A stretch of 64,000 nucleotides of DNA, taken from contig CAVTOR010000031.1 of the NCBI GenBank assembly GCA_963736235.1, forward strand, positions 124,001-188,000. Reading direction: 5' to 3'. How positions within the stretch are numbered: the first letter of the stretch is position 1; the number at the start of each line of letters is the position of its first letter. The position numbers and the translations under genes are program-made. The DNA is from CAVORB01 sp963736235. Lineage in GTDB: Bacteria > Pseudomonadota > Gammaproteobacteria > Chromatiales > Chromatiaceae. This document shows positions 17,749 to 27,654 of this stretch, piece by piece. A model generated the notes under the pieces. The model made no database searches and was not told the origin of the DNA. It saw only the letters and a program-made list of their open reading frames with translations.

Positions 17749-17948
17749 TGGGGGTTTCTCCTCTCTTTATGTCGTTGAGAATCAAACTGAAATGCCGATG
17801 AACCGACTTCGGGACAGCGCTACCGCACAACAGCCGCAACGGGATTCAAACATAGGCACCGGCCCCAGTCACGAAACTGTCACATTTGTCCGTCGCGGCG
17901 GAATCGGATACGGCCCGGCCGCTAGGCCGCGGCCAACGGCTTTACGCC

Positions 17949-18152
17949 TCAGCGGCCGACGCCAGAGAAGTCCATTCCCGGCTTGAGACCGAAGGCCGTC
18001 TCCAGATCGAGCTCGAGAATCAGCCCGTCGACTGCCGCCTGCCCGTGCTCGCGCTGCACCTCCCCCAGCAGCAGACGCACGGCATTGCGATTGTAACCGC
18101 CGCCGAACTGAAGCTGTTGAGTAATCATCTCCCGCGCGCGTTCAAGGGTCAT
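17949..18152 (-). CDS. Small conserved-looking protein between pfp and hppA, 67 aa
   Basis: A 67-residue helical protein starting MTLERAREMITQQLQFGGG and ending LKPGMDFSGV. It has balanced composition and no Cys or membrane segment. The N-terminal helix, GGGYN turn and second helix suggest a small folded domain. The start has only a weak GGA upstream. The gene lies after the pfp terminator and 200 bp before hppA, so it probably has its own promoter. The function is unknown. Confidence 0.6.
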   Translation of the reverse strand: MTLERAREMITQQLQFGGGYNRNAVRLLLGEVQREHGQAAVDGLILELDLETAFGLKPGMDFSGVGR

Positions 18153-18172
18153 ATCAGAATTCCGATTACACC

Positions 18173-18196
18173 AAAAAAGGGGGCTTGCGCCCCCTT
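18173..18196 (-). terminator. Intrinsic terminator of pfp
   Basis: On the minus strand, AAGGGGGC-GCAA-GCCCCCTT is followed by a run of T's. It lies 19 bases after the pfp stop and separates pfp from the 67-aa gene. Confidence 0.85.
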
Positions 18197-18214
18197 CTGC
18201 TTGCTGCGGTGCGT

Positions 18215-19468
18215 TCAGACCTCGAAGGCTCCGAGCTTCTTGGCTACGGCGACGTTATCCAGGGTGACGTACTTGGGCATGCCTTTCTCGTAGGGCGGGT
18301 AGTCCTCCCCCTGGATCAGCGGGTAGAGGTACTCACGGCACTTGTCGGTGATGCCGTAACCATCGTCGCTGATGAAGTCCGTGGGCATGAACTTCTCCAC
18401 GTTCGCCACCTCGGACAGGGGCGCCTTGCCGATCTCCCACACATAGGGATCGGACGACTTGCGCACCACCGTGGGCATGATGGAGTTGTGACCCGCGATC
18501 GCATACTCCACCGCGGCCTTGCCCAGCGCATAGGCCTGCTCCACGTCGGACTTCGAGGCCAGATGGCGGGCGGCGCGCTGCAGATAGTCCGCCACCGCCC
18601 AGTGGAACTTGTGGCCGAGGGCGTCCTTGATCATGTTGGCGACCACCGGCGCGGCACCGCCGAGCTGGGCATGGCCGAAGGCGTCGCGGGTGCCCTGCTC
18701 GGCCAGGAAACGCCCGTCCGGCCAGTGGCAGCCCTCGGAGACGCAGACGGTGCAGTAGCCGTGCTGCTCCACCTTGGCCTTGACCTGAGCCAAGAACTTC
18801 TCCTGGTCGAACTCCACCTCGGGGAACAGGGTGAGGACCGGGATCCCCTGATCCGCCACCAGGGCGCCCGCGGCCGCAATCCAGCCGGCGTGACGGCCCA
18901 TAACCTCGATCACGAAGATCTTGGTGGAGGTGGCGCACATGGAGCGCACGTCGAAGGACGCCTCCAGGGTGGAGGTGGCGATGTATTTGGCCACGGAGCC
19001 GAAACCCGGGCAGTTGTCGGTGATGGGCAGGTCGTTGTCCACCGTCTTAGGCACGTGGACGGCCTGTACCGGGTAACCCATCTTCTCGGAGAGCTGGGAG
19101 ATCTTGTAACAGGTGTCAGCGGAGTCGCCGCCGCCGTTGTAGAAGAAGTACCCGATATCGTGCGCCTTGAAGACCTCGATCAGGCGCTCATATTCGCGCT
19201 TGTTCGCCTCGAGGCTCTTCAGCTTGTAGCGGCAGGAGCCGAAACCACCGGACGGGGTATGGCGCAGGGCCGCGATCTTCTCGGCGGACTCCTTGCCGGT
19301 GTCGATCAAGTCCTCGGTGAGCGCGCCGATGATGCCGTTGCGTCCCGCATAGACATTGGCGATCTTGTCCGTGTGCTGGCGTGCCGTTTCGATCACGCCG
19401 CAGGCGGAGGCGTTGATCACCGCCGTGACACCGCCGGACTGGGCGTAGAAGGCGTTCTTCGCTGTCAT
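18215..19468 (-). CDS. pfp: Pyrophosphate-dependent 6-phosphofructokinase, 417 aa
   Basis: Catalyses reversible phosphorylation of fructose 6-phosphate with PPi. GGGDS at 112-116 carries Asp where ATP enzymes have Gly, the main residue that selects PPi. PKTVDNDLP at 140-148 holds the catalytic Asp pair, and MGRHAGW at 190-196 binds sugar phosphate. The inner ATG at 19468 has GGGGAG upstream and matches the family N-terminus. With the nearby H+-pyrophosphatase it allows PPi made in the sugar-bisphosphatase direction to be recovered as proton-motive force, as proposed for sulfur-oxidising autotrophs and methylotrophs. Confidence 0.95.
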   Translation of the reverse strand: MTAKNAFYAQSGGVTAVINASACGVIETARQHTDKIANVYAGRNGIIGALTEDLIDTGKESAEKIAALRHTPSGGFGSCRYKLKSLEANKREYERLIEVFKAHDIGYFFYNGGGDSADTCYKISQLSEKMGYPVQAVHVPKTVDNDLPITDNCPGFGSVAKYIATSTLEASFDVRSMCATSTKIFVIEVMGRHAGWIAAAGALVADQGIPVLTLFPEVEFDQEKFLAQVKAKVEQHGYCTVCVSEGCHWPDGRFLAEQGTRDAFGHAQLGGAAPVVANMIKDALGHKFHWAVADYLQRAARHLASKSDVEQAYALGKAAVEYAIAGHNSIMPTVVRKSSDPYVWEIGKAPLSEVANVEKFMPTDFISDDGYGITDKCREYLYPLIQGEDYPPYEKGMPKYVTLDNVAVAKKLGAFEV

Positions 19469-19580
19469 ATGTTCTCCCCTCAGTTTTTCCTGGTCTACTA
19501 GCTCTCTCGAACCCGCCGCACCGGCGATCACCGCGCGCGGATGACGATGAACAATTCGGGTCGCTCGCGGGAACGGGCGC

Positions 19581-19943
19581 TCAACGCCGCTTGGAGTCGA
19601 TATCCCCGCGCTCCTGTGCCGCGTGGTCGGCCTGAGCCTGGAGCAGGGAGACGATGCACTCGGTCAGGTCGTCGTACTCGTGCACACCCGTGCCGTACTG
19701 CTGATAGCCCCGATAGAAGAACTGGCAGCGGTAGTTGCGATCCCCTGACTTGATGACGACGAAGTTGCAGCCGTCGCCATCCTTCCAGTAAACCACGGGG
19801 CAGCTCGTGACGTCCCGATCCGACGGGCTCAGGCGGATCTCGGCGTCCGCCATCTGGATCTCCATATCGCGGCCATATCGCTCCTTAAGCGTGGTCTCGA
19901 TGATCCAGCGTTCGGAATCCGTGATGTCGGGGATCTCGGCCAT
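19581..19943 (-). CDS. Hypothetical protein, 120 aa
   Basis: A small soluble acidic protein with the segment CPVVYWKDGDGCNFVVIKSG followed by YRCQFFYRGYQQYGTG. The first 30 residues form a helix-rich start (DSERWIIETTLKERYGRD). There is no signal peptide and no known domain was recognised. It lies 112 bp upstream of the pfp start on the same strand, so cotranscription with pfp is possible. An ATCCAA/TTGGAT inverted repeat near 20031-20045 and a GCTGA/TCAGC pair near 20070-20087 lie upstream and may be regulatory. Confidence 0.6.
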   Translation of the reverse strand: MAEIPDITDSERWIIETTLKERYGRDMEIQMADAEIRLSPSDRDVTSCPVVYWKDGDGCNFVVIKSGDRNYRCQFFYRGYQQYGTGVHEYDDLTECIVSLLQAQADHAAQERGDIDSKRR

Positions 19944-20189
19944 CGGGGCGGCTCACTGAGCGGGGTGCGCGGCGGCTCTCGCCGGTTTCCGCGGAATGGT
20001 AAGGTTAACCAAAGGCGACTGCGGGACCTAATCCAAAACTTGGATAGGTGTATGGAATTTCCTAATTTGCTGAATTACCCTCAGCAATGGTGCATCCCGA
20101 CGGCAAACGTCTGAGTCGTCGATGTCCATTGTGCTATCAGCTACCCGGACCCGCCGGGGCATCGTCGGCGCCCCTAAGATCCAAGGGGT

Positions 20190-21413
20190 TCAGCTCCCTG
20201 CGCGGGCAAGGGGAGGCAGATCCGCGCCCAACCCCAAGGCGTGGCGCATAAAGGCAAGCTTGACCGGACGTATCCTGTCCGCGGCGACCAGCCCCGCGCT
20301 GCGCACGGCCGCAACCGGCAGCACGCTATTACTGAACAGGCGCTTGAAGCCATCCATCGCCGCCAGCATCAGCGCGTTCTCGCCGCGACGCGCGCGCTCG
20401 TATCGCCGCAGCGCCCACAGACCCCCGATGTCCCGCTTGTGCGCCAAGGCCTCGCCCACGGCGCCTGCCAACTCCGCGGCATCCATGAAACCCAGATTGA
20501 CACCCTGCCCCGCCAGGGGATGGACGGCGTGGGCGGCGTCCCCGATCAGTGCCAGGTGGGGCCTCACATACTCCTCGGCATGCTGGAGCCGCAGCGGGAA
20601 GGCCGCGCGGGATCCGACCGCAACCACATCTCCCAGGCGGCGCTCGAACGCCTCCTCCAGCGCACTGGCGAACGCCTTGTCGTCCATCGCCAGCAGCTCA
20701 TCTCCGCGGGACTCGGTCACTGACCAGACGATGGAGCAGCGCCCGTCCAGCAAGGGCAGCAGGGCCAGGGGACCAGTTGGCAGGAAGCGTTGCCAGGCGG
20801 TCTCCTGGTGCCATTGCCCGACCTCCACGTTGGCGACGATGGCCTTCTGGTCGTAGAGCCAGCCGCGGGTGGCGATCCCCAACCGGTCGCGCACGAAGGA
20901 GTCGCGTCCGTCCGCCCCCACCAGCAGCCGCGTCTCGAGCCGCCCGCCGTCGGCGAGCTCCAGCAGCGCTGCATCCGGCGTAAGGGTCAGGTCCCGCAGG
21001 CCGGCGGGGCAGATGAGCGTGACGTCCTCCGCCGCCTCCAGGCGCTCCCAGAGCGCCAGCTGCGTGACCCGGTTCTCCACGATGTGCCCGAGATCGGGCG
21101 CGCCCACCTCCGCGCTGTCGAAATGGATGCTGCCATGGCCAACGGCGTCCCACACCCGCATCTCGCGGTAGGGGCTCGCGCCGAGCTCCCGGATGCGGTC
21201 CCACGCCCCGACGCGCTCCAGAATACGCCGGCTGGCGTGGTTCAGGGCGGAAACCCGCAGGTCCACCTCGCCCGCCGGCCAAGCGCGTTGCGGCTCGCGG
21301 GACTCCAGGACGGCGATCGACAGACCGCGACCGGTGAGGGCACAGGCAAGCGCGGCGCCCACCATTCCGCCGCCAACGACAATGAGATCGAACCTCGTTT
21401 GCTGTTTACTCAT
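20190..21413 (-). CDS. ubiI: UbiH/UbiI/Coq6-family FAD monooxygenase, 407 aa (UbiI-like)
   Basis: A flavin-dependent ring hydroxylase of ubiquinone synthesis. The FAD Rossmann motif VVGGGMVGAALA is at the N-terminus, the second motif LLVGADGRDS is mid-protein, and the third motif GDAAHAVHPLAGQGVNLG is present. It is the last gene of the ygfB-pepP-ubiH-ubiI set and overlaps ubiH by four bases (ATGA). In E. coli the equivalent position holds VisC/UbiI, the C5 hydroxylase. The exact carbon specificity is inferred from position. Confidence 0.88.
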   Translation of the reverse strand: MSKQQTRFDLIVVGGGMVGAALACALTGRGLSIAVLESREPQRAWPAGEVDLRVSALNHASRRILERVGAWDRIRELGASPYREMRVWDAVGHGSIHFDSAEVGAPDLGHIVENRVTQLALWERLEAAEDVTLICPAGLRDLTLTPDAALLELADGGRLETRLLVGADGRDSFVRDRLGIATRGWLYDQKAIVANVEVGQWHQETAWQRFLPTGPLALLPLLDGRCSIVWSVTESRGDELLAMDDKAFASALEEAFERRLGDVVAVGSRAAFPLRLQHAEEYVRPHLALIGDAAHAVHPLAGQGVNLGFMDAAELAGAVGEALAHKRDIGGLWALRRYERARRGENALMLAAMDGFKRLFSNSVLPVAAVRSAGLVAADRIRPVKLAFMRHALGLGADLPPLARAGS

Positions 21414-22630
21414 TGAGAGTCCACCAGCGGTAGTCCGCGAGCCAGACGCGGCAGCTTTCCCCCCACCCCCATGAAGTGCCTCGCCACCAGGTTACGCAGC
21501 CCGGGACTGAGGTTGAGCCCCACGAGCCCGAGGTCACGGCCTACGCGCACGGGCAGCCAGGGATGCACGAACAGCCGCGCCAAGCCATCGGTGACGGTCG
21601 CCGCGCGGGCCTGATCGCCGCCGCGGAGTCGGCGGTAGGCATCGAGGGCCGTCTTCGCACCCGGATCCTCCCCCGCCCGGACCGTATCGGACACCACCTC
21701 CGCCAGCGCCGCGACGTCACGCAGACCGAGGTTGAAGCCCTGGCCCGCCACTGGGTGCAGGGTGTGCGCGGCGTTGCCGATAAGCACCACGCGGGGACGC
21801 ACGGGATCGCGGGTCAAGAGAAGCCTCAGGGGATAGGCCACGCGCCTTCCCGGACGTGAGAAGCGCCCAAGACGGTAACCGAACCGGTCCTGCAGTTGCG
21901 CCAGGAATGCCTGGTCGCTCAGGGCGAGGCGAGCCGGCGTCTCCTCATCGCGGCTGGTCCAGACCACGGAATAGCGGCCCTCGGTCATCGGCAGGAGGGC
22001 CAGGGGACCGGTTTCAGTGAAGCGCTCGAAGGCCGTTCCGAGCTGCGGGCGGTCGACGCTGACCGTGGTGATCACGGCGTGGTGCCCGTAGGTGCACTCG
22101 CGCGCCGAGAAACCCAGGCGCTTGCGGATCACCGAATCCCCGCCATCCGCCGCCACCAGCAGCCGCGTGCGCATGAGACGCGACTCCCCCGCGCTGACCG
22201 TCTCCGCGTCGACCCAGCCGGCCTGTGCGCAGAACCCCACGAGACGCGCTGGGCACAGGACCTCGACACCGCCGAGACCAGCGGTGATCGCGCGCCCAAG
22301 CAGCCGCGCGGGTGCAACATAGCCCAGTGCTTCGACCCCCTGCTCCCGGCAATCCAAGCGCGAGAAGCCGAAACGGCCACGGTCGGAGATGTGGATCTGG
22401 CGTATGGGCTCCGCCTCCGGGGCGATGCCCGCCCACAGTCCGATGCCCTCGAGGATCAAGCGGCTACCCCAGGACAGGGCGATGACCCGCTCGTCGTAAC
22501 TCGGCTGGTCCGCCGCGCTGGGCGGAACGGCCTCGACCACGCACACCCGCAGACCGCTGCCAGCGAGTGCGCAAGCCAGGCTCCCCCCGACGAGGCCGCC
22601 GCCGACGATGACGAGGTCGTAGTGATCCAT
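21410..22630 (-). CDS. ubiH: UbiH, 2-octaprenyl-6-methoxyphenol hydroxylase, 406 aa
   Basis: A second FAD monooxygenase of the same family. VIVGGGLVGGSLACALAG starts the protein and GNAAHTLHPVAGQGFNLG is the late FAD motif. The usual GDAAH is GNAAH here, as in many UbiH proteins. It overlaps pepP by one base and ubiI by four, so the operon is translationally coupled. Confidence 0.9.
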   Translation of the reverse strand: MDHYDLVIVGGGLVGGSLACALAGSGLRVCVVEAVPPSAADQPSYDERVIALSWGSRLILEGIGLWAGIAPEAEPIRQIHISDRGRFGFSRLDCREQGVEALGYVAPARLLGRAITAGLGGVEVLCPARLVGFCAQAGWVDAETVSAGESRLMRTRLLVAADGGDSVIRKRLGFSARECTYGHHAVITTVSVDRPQLGTAFERFTETGPLALLPMTEGRYSVVWTSRDEETPARLALSDQAFLAQLQDRFGYRLGRFSRPGRRVAYPLRLLLTRDPVRPRVVLIGNAAHTLHPVAGQGFNLGLRDVAALAEVVSDTVRAGEDPGAKTALDAYRRLRGGDQARAATVTDGLARLFVHPWLPVRVGRDLGLVGLNLSPGLRNLVARHFMGVGGKLPRLARGLPLVDSQ

Positions 22631-23946
22631 TAGGTTGACATCCAGGCCTCGATGTCAGCCACCGCCTTGGGCGCATCGGCGGATAGCACCTCGTTCCCCC
22701 GCTCGGTGACCGCCACGTCGTCCTCGATACGGATACCGATGTTGCGGTACCGCTTGGGGACGTCTTTCCGGTCGGCCGAGATGTAGAGCCCAGGCTCCAC
22801 CGTGAGCACCATGCCGGGCTCGAGCCGGCGCCATTTGCCTCCCGTCTTGTACTCGCCCACGTCGTGCACGTCCATGCCGAGCCAGTGCCCGGTGCGATGC
22901 ATGTAGAAGGGCTTGTACGCTTCCTCCTTGACCAGCCTGGGAACATCCTTTCTGCTGCCCTTGAGTATCCCCAGCTCCACCAGTCCTTTGGTCAGGATCC
23001 GCACCGCGGCCTTGTGGGGGTCGTCCCAGCGGTTGCCCGCTACCGCCTTCTTGATAGCCGCCTCCTGCGCCGTGAGGACCAGCTCATAGAGTTCGCGTTG
23101 GGGCGGGCTGAACCGGCCGTTGACCGGGAAGGTCCGGGTGATGTCGGAGGCGTAGCCGGCGTATTCGCAGCCGGCATCGATGAGCACGAGATCCCCGTCT
23201 CGCAGCTGGTGGCGGTTATCGACGTAATGCAGCACACAGGCGTTGGCGCCGCTGCCGACGATCGGGGGATAGGCCTGGAAGCGCCCCCCGCGCGCGGCGC
23301 AGGCATGGGCGAAATCGGCCTCCAGCTCATACTCCCAGCGGCCCGGGCGGCAGCCGCGCATCACCTGGCGGTGACCCGCCGCCGAGATGCGTGCGGCCTT
23401 GCGCATGATCCGCAGCTCCGCCTTGCTCTTGAACAGCCGCTGCTCATGCAGCAGCCGCTCGATGGAAACCAGCTCGCTCGGCGGGCGCACGCCCGAACGC
23501 CCCTTCGCGCGCACCTCGCGCAACCAGTCCATAACGCGTAGATCCATCTCGGAATCACTGGCTACCGGGTAGTAGAGGCGATCCAGGTTCTCCATCAGCT
23601 TGGGGAGAACCTCGTCCAACTCCTCGATGGCATGCGCCTCGTCCGCCCCGAAATGCGCGAGCGCCCCCTCGACCCCCGCCCGGGCGCCATCCCAGACCTC
23701 CTTCTCCGGATCACGGGAGCGGCAGAACAGGACGTACTCGCCCGCCTTGCGCCCCGGGATCAGGACGGCCAGCGCCTCGGGCTCGGTGAAGCCGGTCAGG
23801 TAGTAGAAGTCGCTGTCCTGCCGGTAGGGGTAGTGGACGTCGCGATTGCGAACGGCCTCGCTTGCAGCGGGGAGCAGGGCCAGGCTGCCTGGCCCCAGCG
23901 CCTCGAGTAGTCGCCGTCGCCGACTGCGATACTCGGCGGCGGACAT
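22630..23946 (-). CDS. pepP: Xaa-Pro aminopeptidase PepP, 438 aa
   Basis: A dimetal pita-bread peptidase removing N-terminal residues before proline. The N-terminal creatinase-like domain (about 1-170) includes YLTGFTEPEALAVL. The catalytic domain has the metal ligands in IDAGCEYAGYASDITRTF, the histidine in HRTGHWLGMDVHDVG, and Glu residues in VEPGLYI and RIEDDVAVTE. The length and neighbours (ygfB upstream, ubiH downstream) match the standard gammaproteobacterial operon. Confidence 0.93.
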   Translation of the reverse strand: MSAAEYRSRRRRLLEALGPGSLALLPAASEAVRNRDVHYPYRQDSDFYYLTGFTEPEALAVLIPGRKAGEYVLFCRSRDPEKEVWDGARAGVEGALAHFGADEAHAIEELDEVLPKLMENLDRLYYPVASDSEMDLRVMDWLREVRAKGRSGVRPPSELVSIERLLHEQRLFKSKAELRIMRKAARISAAGHRQVMRGCRPGRWEYELEADFAHACAARGGRFQAYPPIVGSGANACVLHYVDNRHQLRDGDLVLIDAGCEYAGYASDITRTFPVNGRFSPPQRELYELVLTAQEAAIKKAVAGNRWDDPHKAAVRILTKGLVELGILKGSRKDVPRLVKEEAYKPFYMHRTGHWLGMDVHDVGEYKTGGKWRRLEPGMVLTVEPGLYISADRKDVPKRYRNIGIRIEDDVAVTERGNEVLSADAPKAVADIEAWMST

Positions 23947-24509
23947 CAGTGGCCCTCCTCGCGGCGGCCACGTTCCTCGTGAATCAGCATGGCCGCGACC
24001 CAGATGAACTCCTGCAGCTCCATCAGGGCCTCCTCGTTGTCTTCGTCCTCATCGAGCGCCGCGAGATCCATTCTCGTGATGGCGGCGAAGTCGTCGAGCG
24101 CCTCGCGCGCCTGCGCCGACAGCGCATCGGCATCCACGCCGGCAAGCCCGAGCCCGAAGAGGAAGCCGCGACTCCAGTCGTAGAGGCCCGTTGCGCGTTC
24201 GCCCAGCGACCGTGACTCATCCGGCAACAGGGGCGCGAAGCCGAGCCCGGGGCCGTCGATCTCCTCCCGCGTACGCGCGGCCAGATGCGCGAGAGAAGTC
24301 CGCAACTCGCGGGCGAGCAGATCCTCCGCGTCGGCCCCGGCGAGCAGCTCGGCCAGCCAGCGTTCTTCGGGTCGAGGCTCGCCGGCGCAGATGAGCCCGC
24401 ACAGGATGCCATGGGCCTCCGCGGCACTCGGGGTGAGATCGCAGACGGCAAGGCGCTGTGAGAGCTGGCCGTAGTCTGTCTCGGTGGCAGGCTGCATGTC
24501 AGAGGACAT
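23946..24509 (-). CDS. ygfB: UPF0149 family protein YgfB, 187 aa
   Basis: A helical cytoplasmic protein of the YgfB/YecA group. The family start with the hydrophobic helix EAHGILCGLICAGEP and the later WSRGFLFGLGLAG are present. It has an acidic C-terminal half and no SEC-C zinc motif. The ATG at 24509 was chosen at the conserved N-terminus. It is first in the pepP-ubi operon and divergent from zapB/zapA. Confidence 0.88.
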   Translation of the reverse strand: MSSDMQPATETDYGQLSQRLAVCDLTPSAAEAHGILCGLICAGEPRPEERWLAELLAGADAEDLLARELRTSLAHLAARTREEIDGPGLGFAPLLPDESRSLGERATGLYDWSRGFLFGLGLAGVDADALSAQAREALDDFAAITRMDLAALDEDEDNEEALMELQEFIWVAAMLIHEERGRREEGH

Positions 24510-24617
24510 CGAGGGGCGGCGCAAAACGTGCGCAATCATACCACGCCGCGCTCTGGATTGACCCGGGAGACGACGCCTTCTAAACTGCGGAAACTCAAGC
24601 TGAGAGAAGCAGATACC

Positions 24618-24827
24618 GTGCCGAAGTTCGATCTCGAAACCCTCGAGCGACAGGTCGACGAGTTGATCCGCACCTGTCGCAAGCTTCGCGATGAAAACCG
24701 CTCGCTGCGCGCTCGCCAGGATATGCTGGTATCGGAGCGGGCGGAGTTGATCGAGAAAACAGAGCTCGCCAGAAGTCGGGTGGAATCCATGATTTCGCGG
24801 CTGAAATCCATGGAGCAAGGCATATGA
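24618..24827 (+). CDS. ZapB-like coiled-coil protein (TIGR02449 type), 69 aa
   Basis: A short coiled coil: after PKFDLETLERQVDELI the heptad pattern continues almost to the end. Such proteins sit directly before zapA in many gammaproteobacteria and are thought to support the divisome. GTG 24618 with GAGAGAAG upstream is the likely start; an upstream in-frame ATG at 24528 would add non-conserved residues. The stop overlaps the zapA ATG by four bases. Confidence 0.75.
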   Translation: MPKFDLETLERQVDELIRTCRKLRDENRSLRARQDMLVSERAELIEKTELARSRVESMISRLKSMEQGI

Positions 24828-25153
24828 GTCAAGAAGCCCTACCGGTCACCGTTCGCATACTGGACAAGGAATACCGCGTCGCCTGCCAGCCCAGCGAGCA
24901 GGAGGGCCTGATTGAATCGGCGCGTATGCTCGATCACCGTATGCGGGAGATCCACCAGACTGGGCGGGTCATCGGCACCGATCGCATCGCAGTGATGGCG
25001 GCGCTCAACATCGCCCACGAGCTGATCCAGGTCAAGCACAAGCGGGGCGGGACCAGCGAAGAAACAAACCGGCGCCTGTCGGATCTGCAGGGCCGAATCG
25101 CCGAGGCCCTGGCCGACCAACATCGACTAGACGTTCAACCCGAATCGGTATAG
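24824..25153 (+). CDS. zapA: Cell division protein ZapA, 109 aa
   Basis: Binds and bundles FtsZ filaments at the division ring. The N-terminal globular part VTVRILDKEYRVACQPSE is typical, followed by the ARMLDHRMREI region, and a C-terminal coiled coil begins with RIAVMAALNIAHELI. It is followed immediately by the 6S RNA region and fau, as in E. coli. Confidence 0.9.
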   Translation: MSQEALPVTVRILDKEYRVACQPSEQEGLIESARMLDHRMREIHQTGRVIGTDRIAVMAALNIAHELIQVKHKRGGTSEETNRRLSDLQGRIAEALADQHRLDVQPESV

Positions 25154-25167
25154 CCTGTAGTCAAGAC

Positions 25168-25350
25168 ATCCCCTGCAGTGTACGAAAGCGGCCTGGGTAT
25201 TTTCTTGAGCCTAATTTGTACCCTGGGGGCATGAAGATGGAGCCGTTGTGCATGTCCGCCTCGAGCGGGAAGCCTGAAGCGACATCCGTTGCCCCCACTT
25301 GAACCGACTGGTTCAAGAACAAAGGTTTGCGCCGGCACAGGCGGGGGGTG
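25168..25350 (+). ncRNA. ssrS: 6S RNA
   Basis: The position between zapA and fau is the standard ssrS locus. The 5' strand CCCCTGCAGTGTACG can pair with the 3' strand GGCACAGGCGGGG to form the closing stem. The segment GTCCGCCTCGAGCGGGAAGCCT corresponds to the E. coli region ending GAGAAGCCT, and TTGAACCGACTGGTTCAAG matches the conserved TTGAACC-GGTTCAAG hairpin. 6S RNA mimics an open promoter and sequesters the sigma-70 holoenzyme. The ends are approximate. Confidence 0.85.
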
Positions 25351-25370
25351 TCCCTCTTCCCCTCCTTTCG

Positions 25371-25958
25371 ATGACGTCCCAAAGCTCACTGCGGCGTAAG
25401 CTGCGCTCTTCCCGCCGCGCCCTCGCGCCCGGCGAGCAAAGACGTCACGCTCGCCGCCTCAAGCGCCTGCTCGGCAAACACCCGGCATTTCTGCGCGCCA
25501 AGCGCATCGCGGCATACTGGCCGACCGACGGCGAGATCGACCCCTTCCCCCTGTTGCGCCTGGCCCAGGCTCGCGGCAAGCGGTGCCTTCTGCCGGTGCT
25601 ACGGCCGCATCCCAAGAAAAAGCTCTGGTTCGTCGACTATCGCCCGGGCGAGCCGCTGCGCAAGAACGTCTACGGCATCGCGGAGCCACGAATGCGAAAC
25701 CGCCGGATTCGCCTGCCATTCGCGCTCGACCTGCTGTTGCTCCCGTTGGTCGGTTTCGACGCCGACCTTCACCGCCTCGGGATGGGCGGTGGCTACTACG
25801 ACCGCACCCTCGCCTATCGGCGGCAGCGCTCGCACTGGCGACGCCCCCGGCTGATCGGAATCGCCCACGAGTGTCAGCGAGTCGAGCGTCTCGAGGCAAA
25901 TCCCTGGGACGTGCCGCTGGATCTGGTGGCAACGGAGGAGAGGGTGCACGGCGCGTAG
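25371..25958 (+). CDS. fau: 5-formyltetrahydrofolate cyclo-ligase, 195 aa
   Basis: ATP-dependent conversion of 5-formyl-THF to 5,10-methenyl-THF. The N-terminal basic helix (LRRKLRSSRRAL), the YWPTDGEID substrate region and the late LLLPLVGFDADLHRLGMGGGYYDRTL motif are diagnostic. The ATG at 25371 was chosen because upstream in-frame residues lie within the 6S RNA. It is cotranscribed with 6S in relatives. Confidence 0.92.
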   Translation: MTSQSSLRRKLRSSRRALAPGEQRRHARRLKRLLGKHPAFLRAKRIAAYWPTDGEIDPFPLLRLAQARGKRCLLPVLRPHPKKKLWFVDYRPGEPLRKNVYGIAEPRMRNRRIRLPFALDLLLLPLVGFDADLHRLGMGGGYYDRTLAYRRQRSHWRRPRLIGIAHECQRVERLEANPWDVPLDLVATEERVHGA

Positions 25959-26025
25959 AAGGGGCCCGCCAACAGCTCCGATGAACGCTGTTTTGCCGTC
26001 GGATGCCCCTGTCGCATCACCTCCG

Positions 26026-27552
<1,527 letters not shown>

Positions 27553-27560
27553 GGGGGTTA

Positions 27561-27577
27561 TTTCACCGCTTGTGAAA
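27561..27577. promoter_or_regulatory. Inverted repeat between ilvA and rpiA
   Basis: TTTCAC-N5-GTGAAA lies 9 bases upstream of the ilvA start and about 78 bases upstream of rpiA. It is a candidate operator for a dimeric regulator. Its identity is unknown. Confidence 0.35.
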
Positions 27578-27588
27578 ATTCTGAAATT

Positions 27589-27617
27589 CTACCGTAGTTC
27601 AGGGGCTCTGATATGAT
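27589..27617 (+). promoter_or_regulatory. Candidate rpiA promoter with extended -10
   Basis: TGATATGAT at 27609-27617 is an extended -10 element (TGN-TATGAT). A 17-base spacer leads to a poor -35 (CTACCG). It is 38 bases upstream of the rpiA ATG. Confidence 0.4.
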
Positions 27618-27654
27618 ACCCGCCGGTTTGTCACAGGCCTGAGGAGGACCCCAA

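Noticed and set aside
18185..19501. A 438-codon open frame on the plus strand opposite pfp
   Set aside because: It mirrors the codon phase of pfp, is His/Asp/Arg-heavy and has no recognisable domain. The minus strand gives a textbook PPi-PFK.
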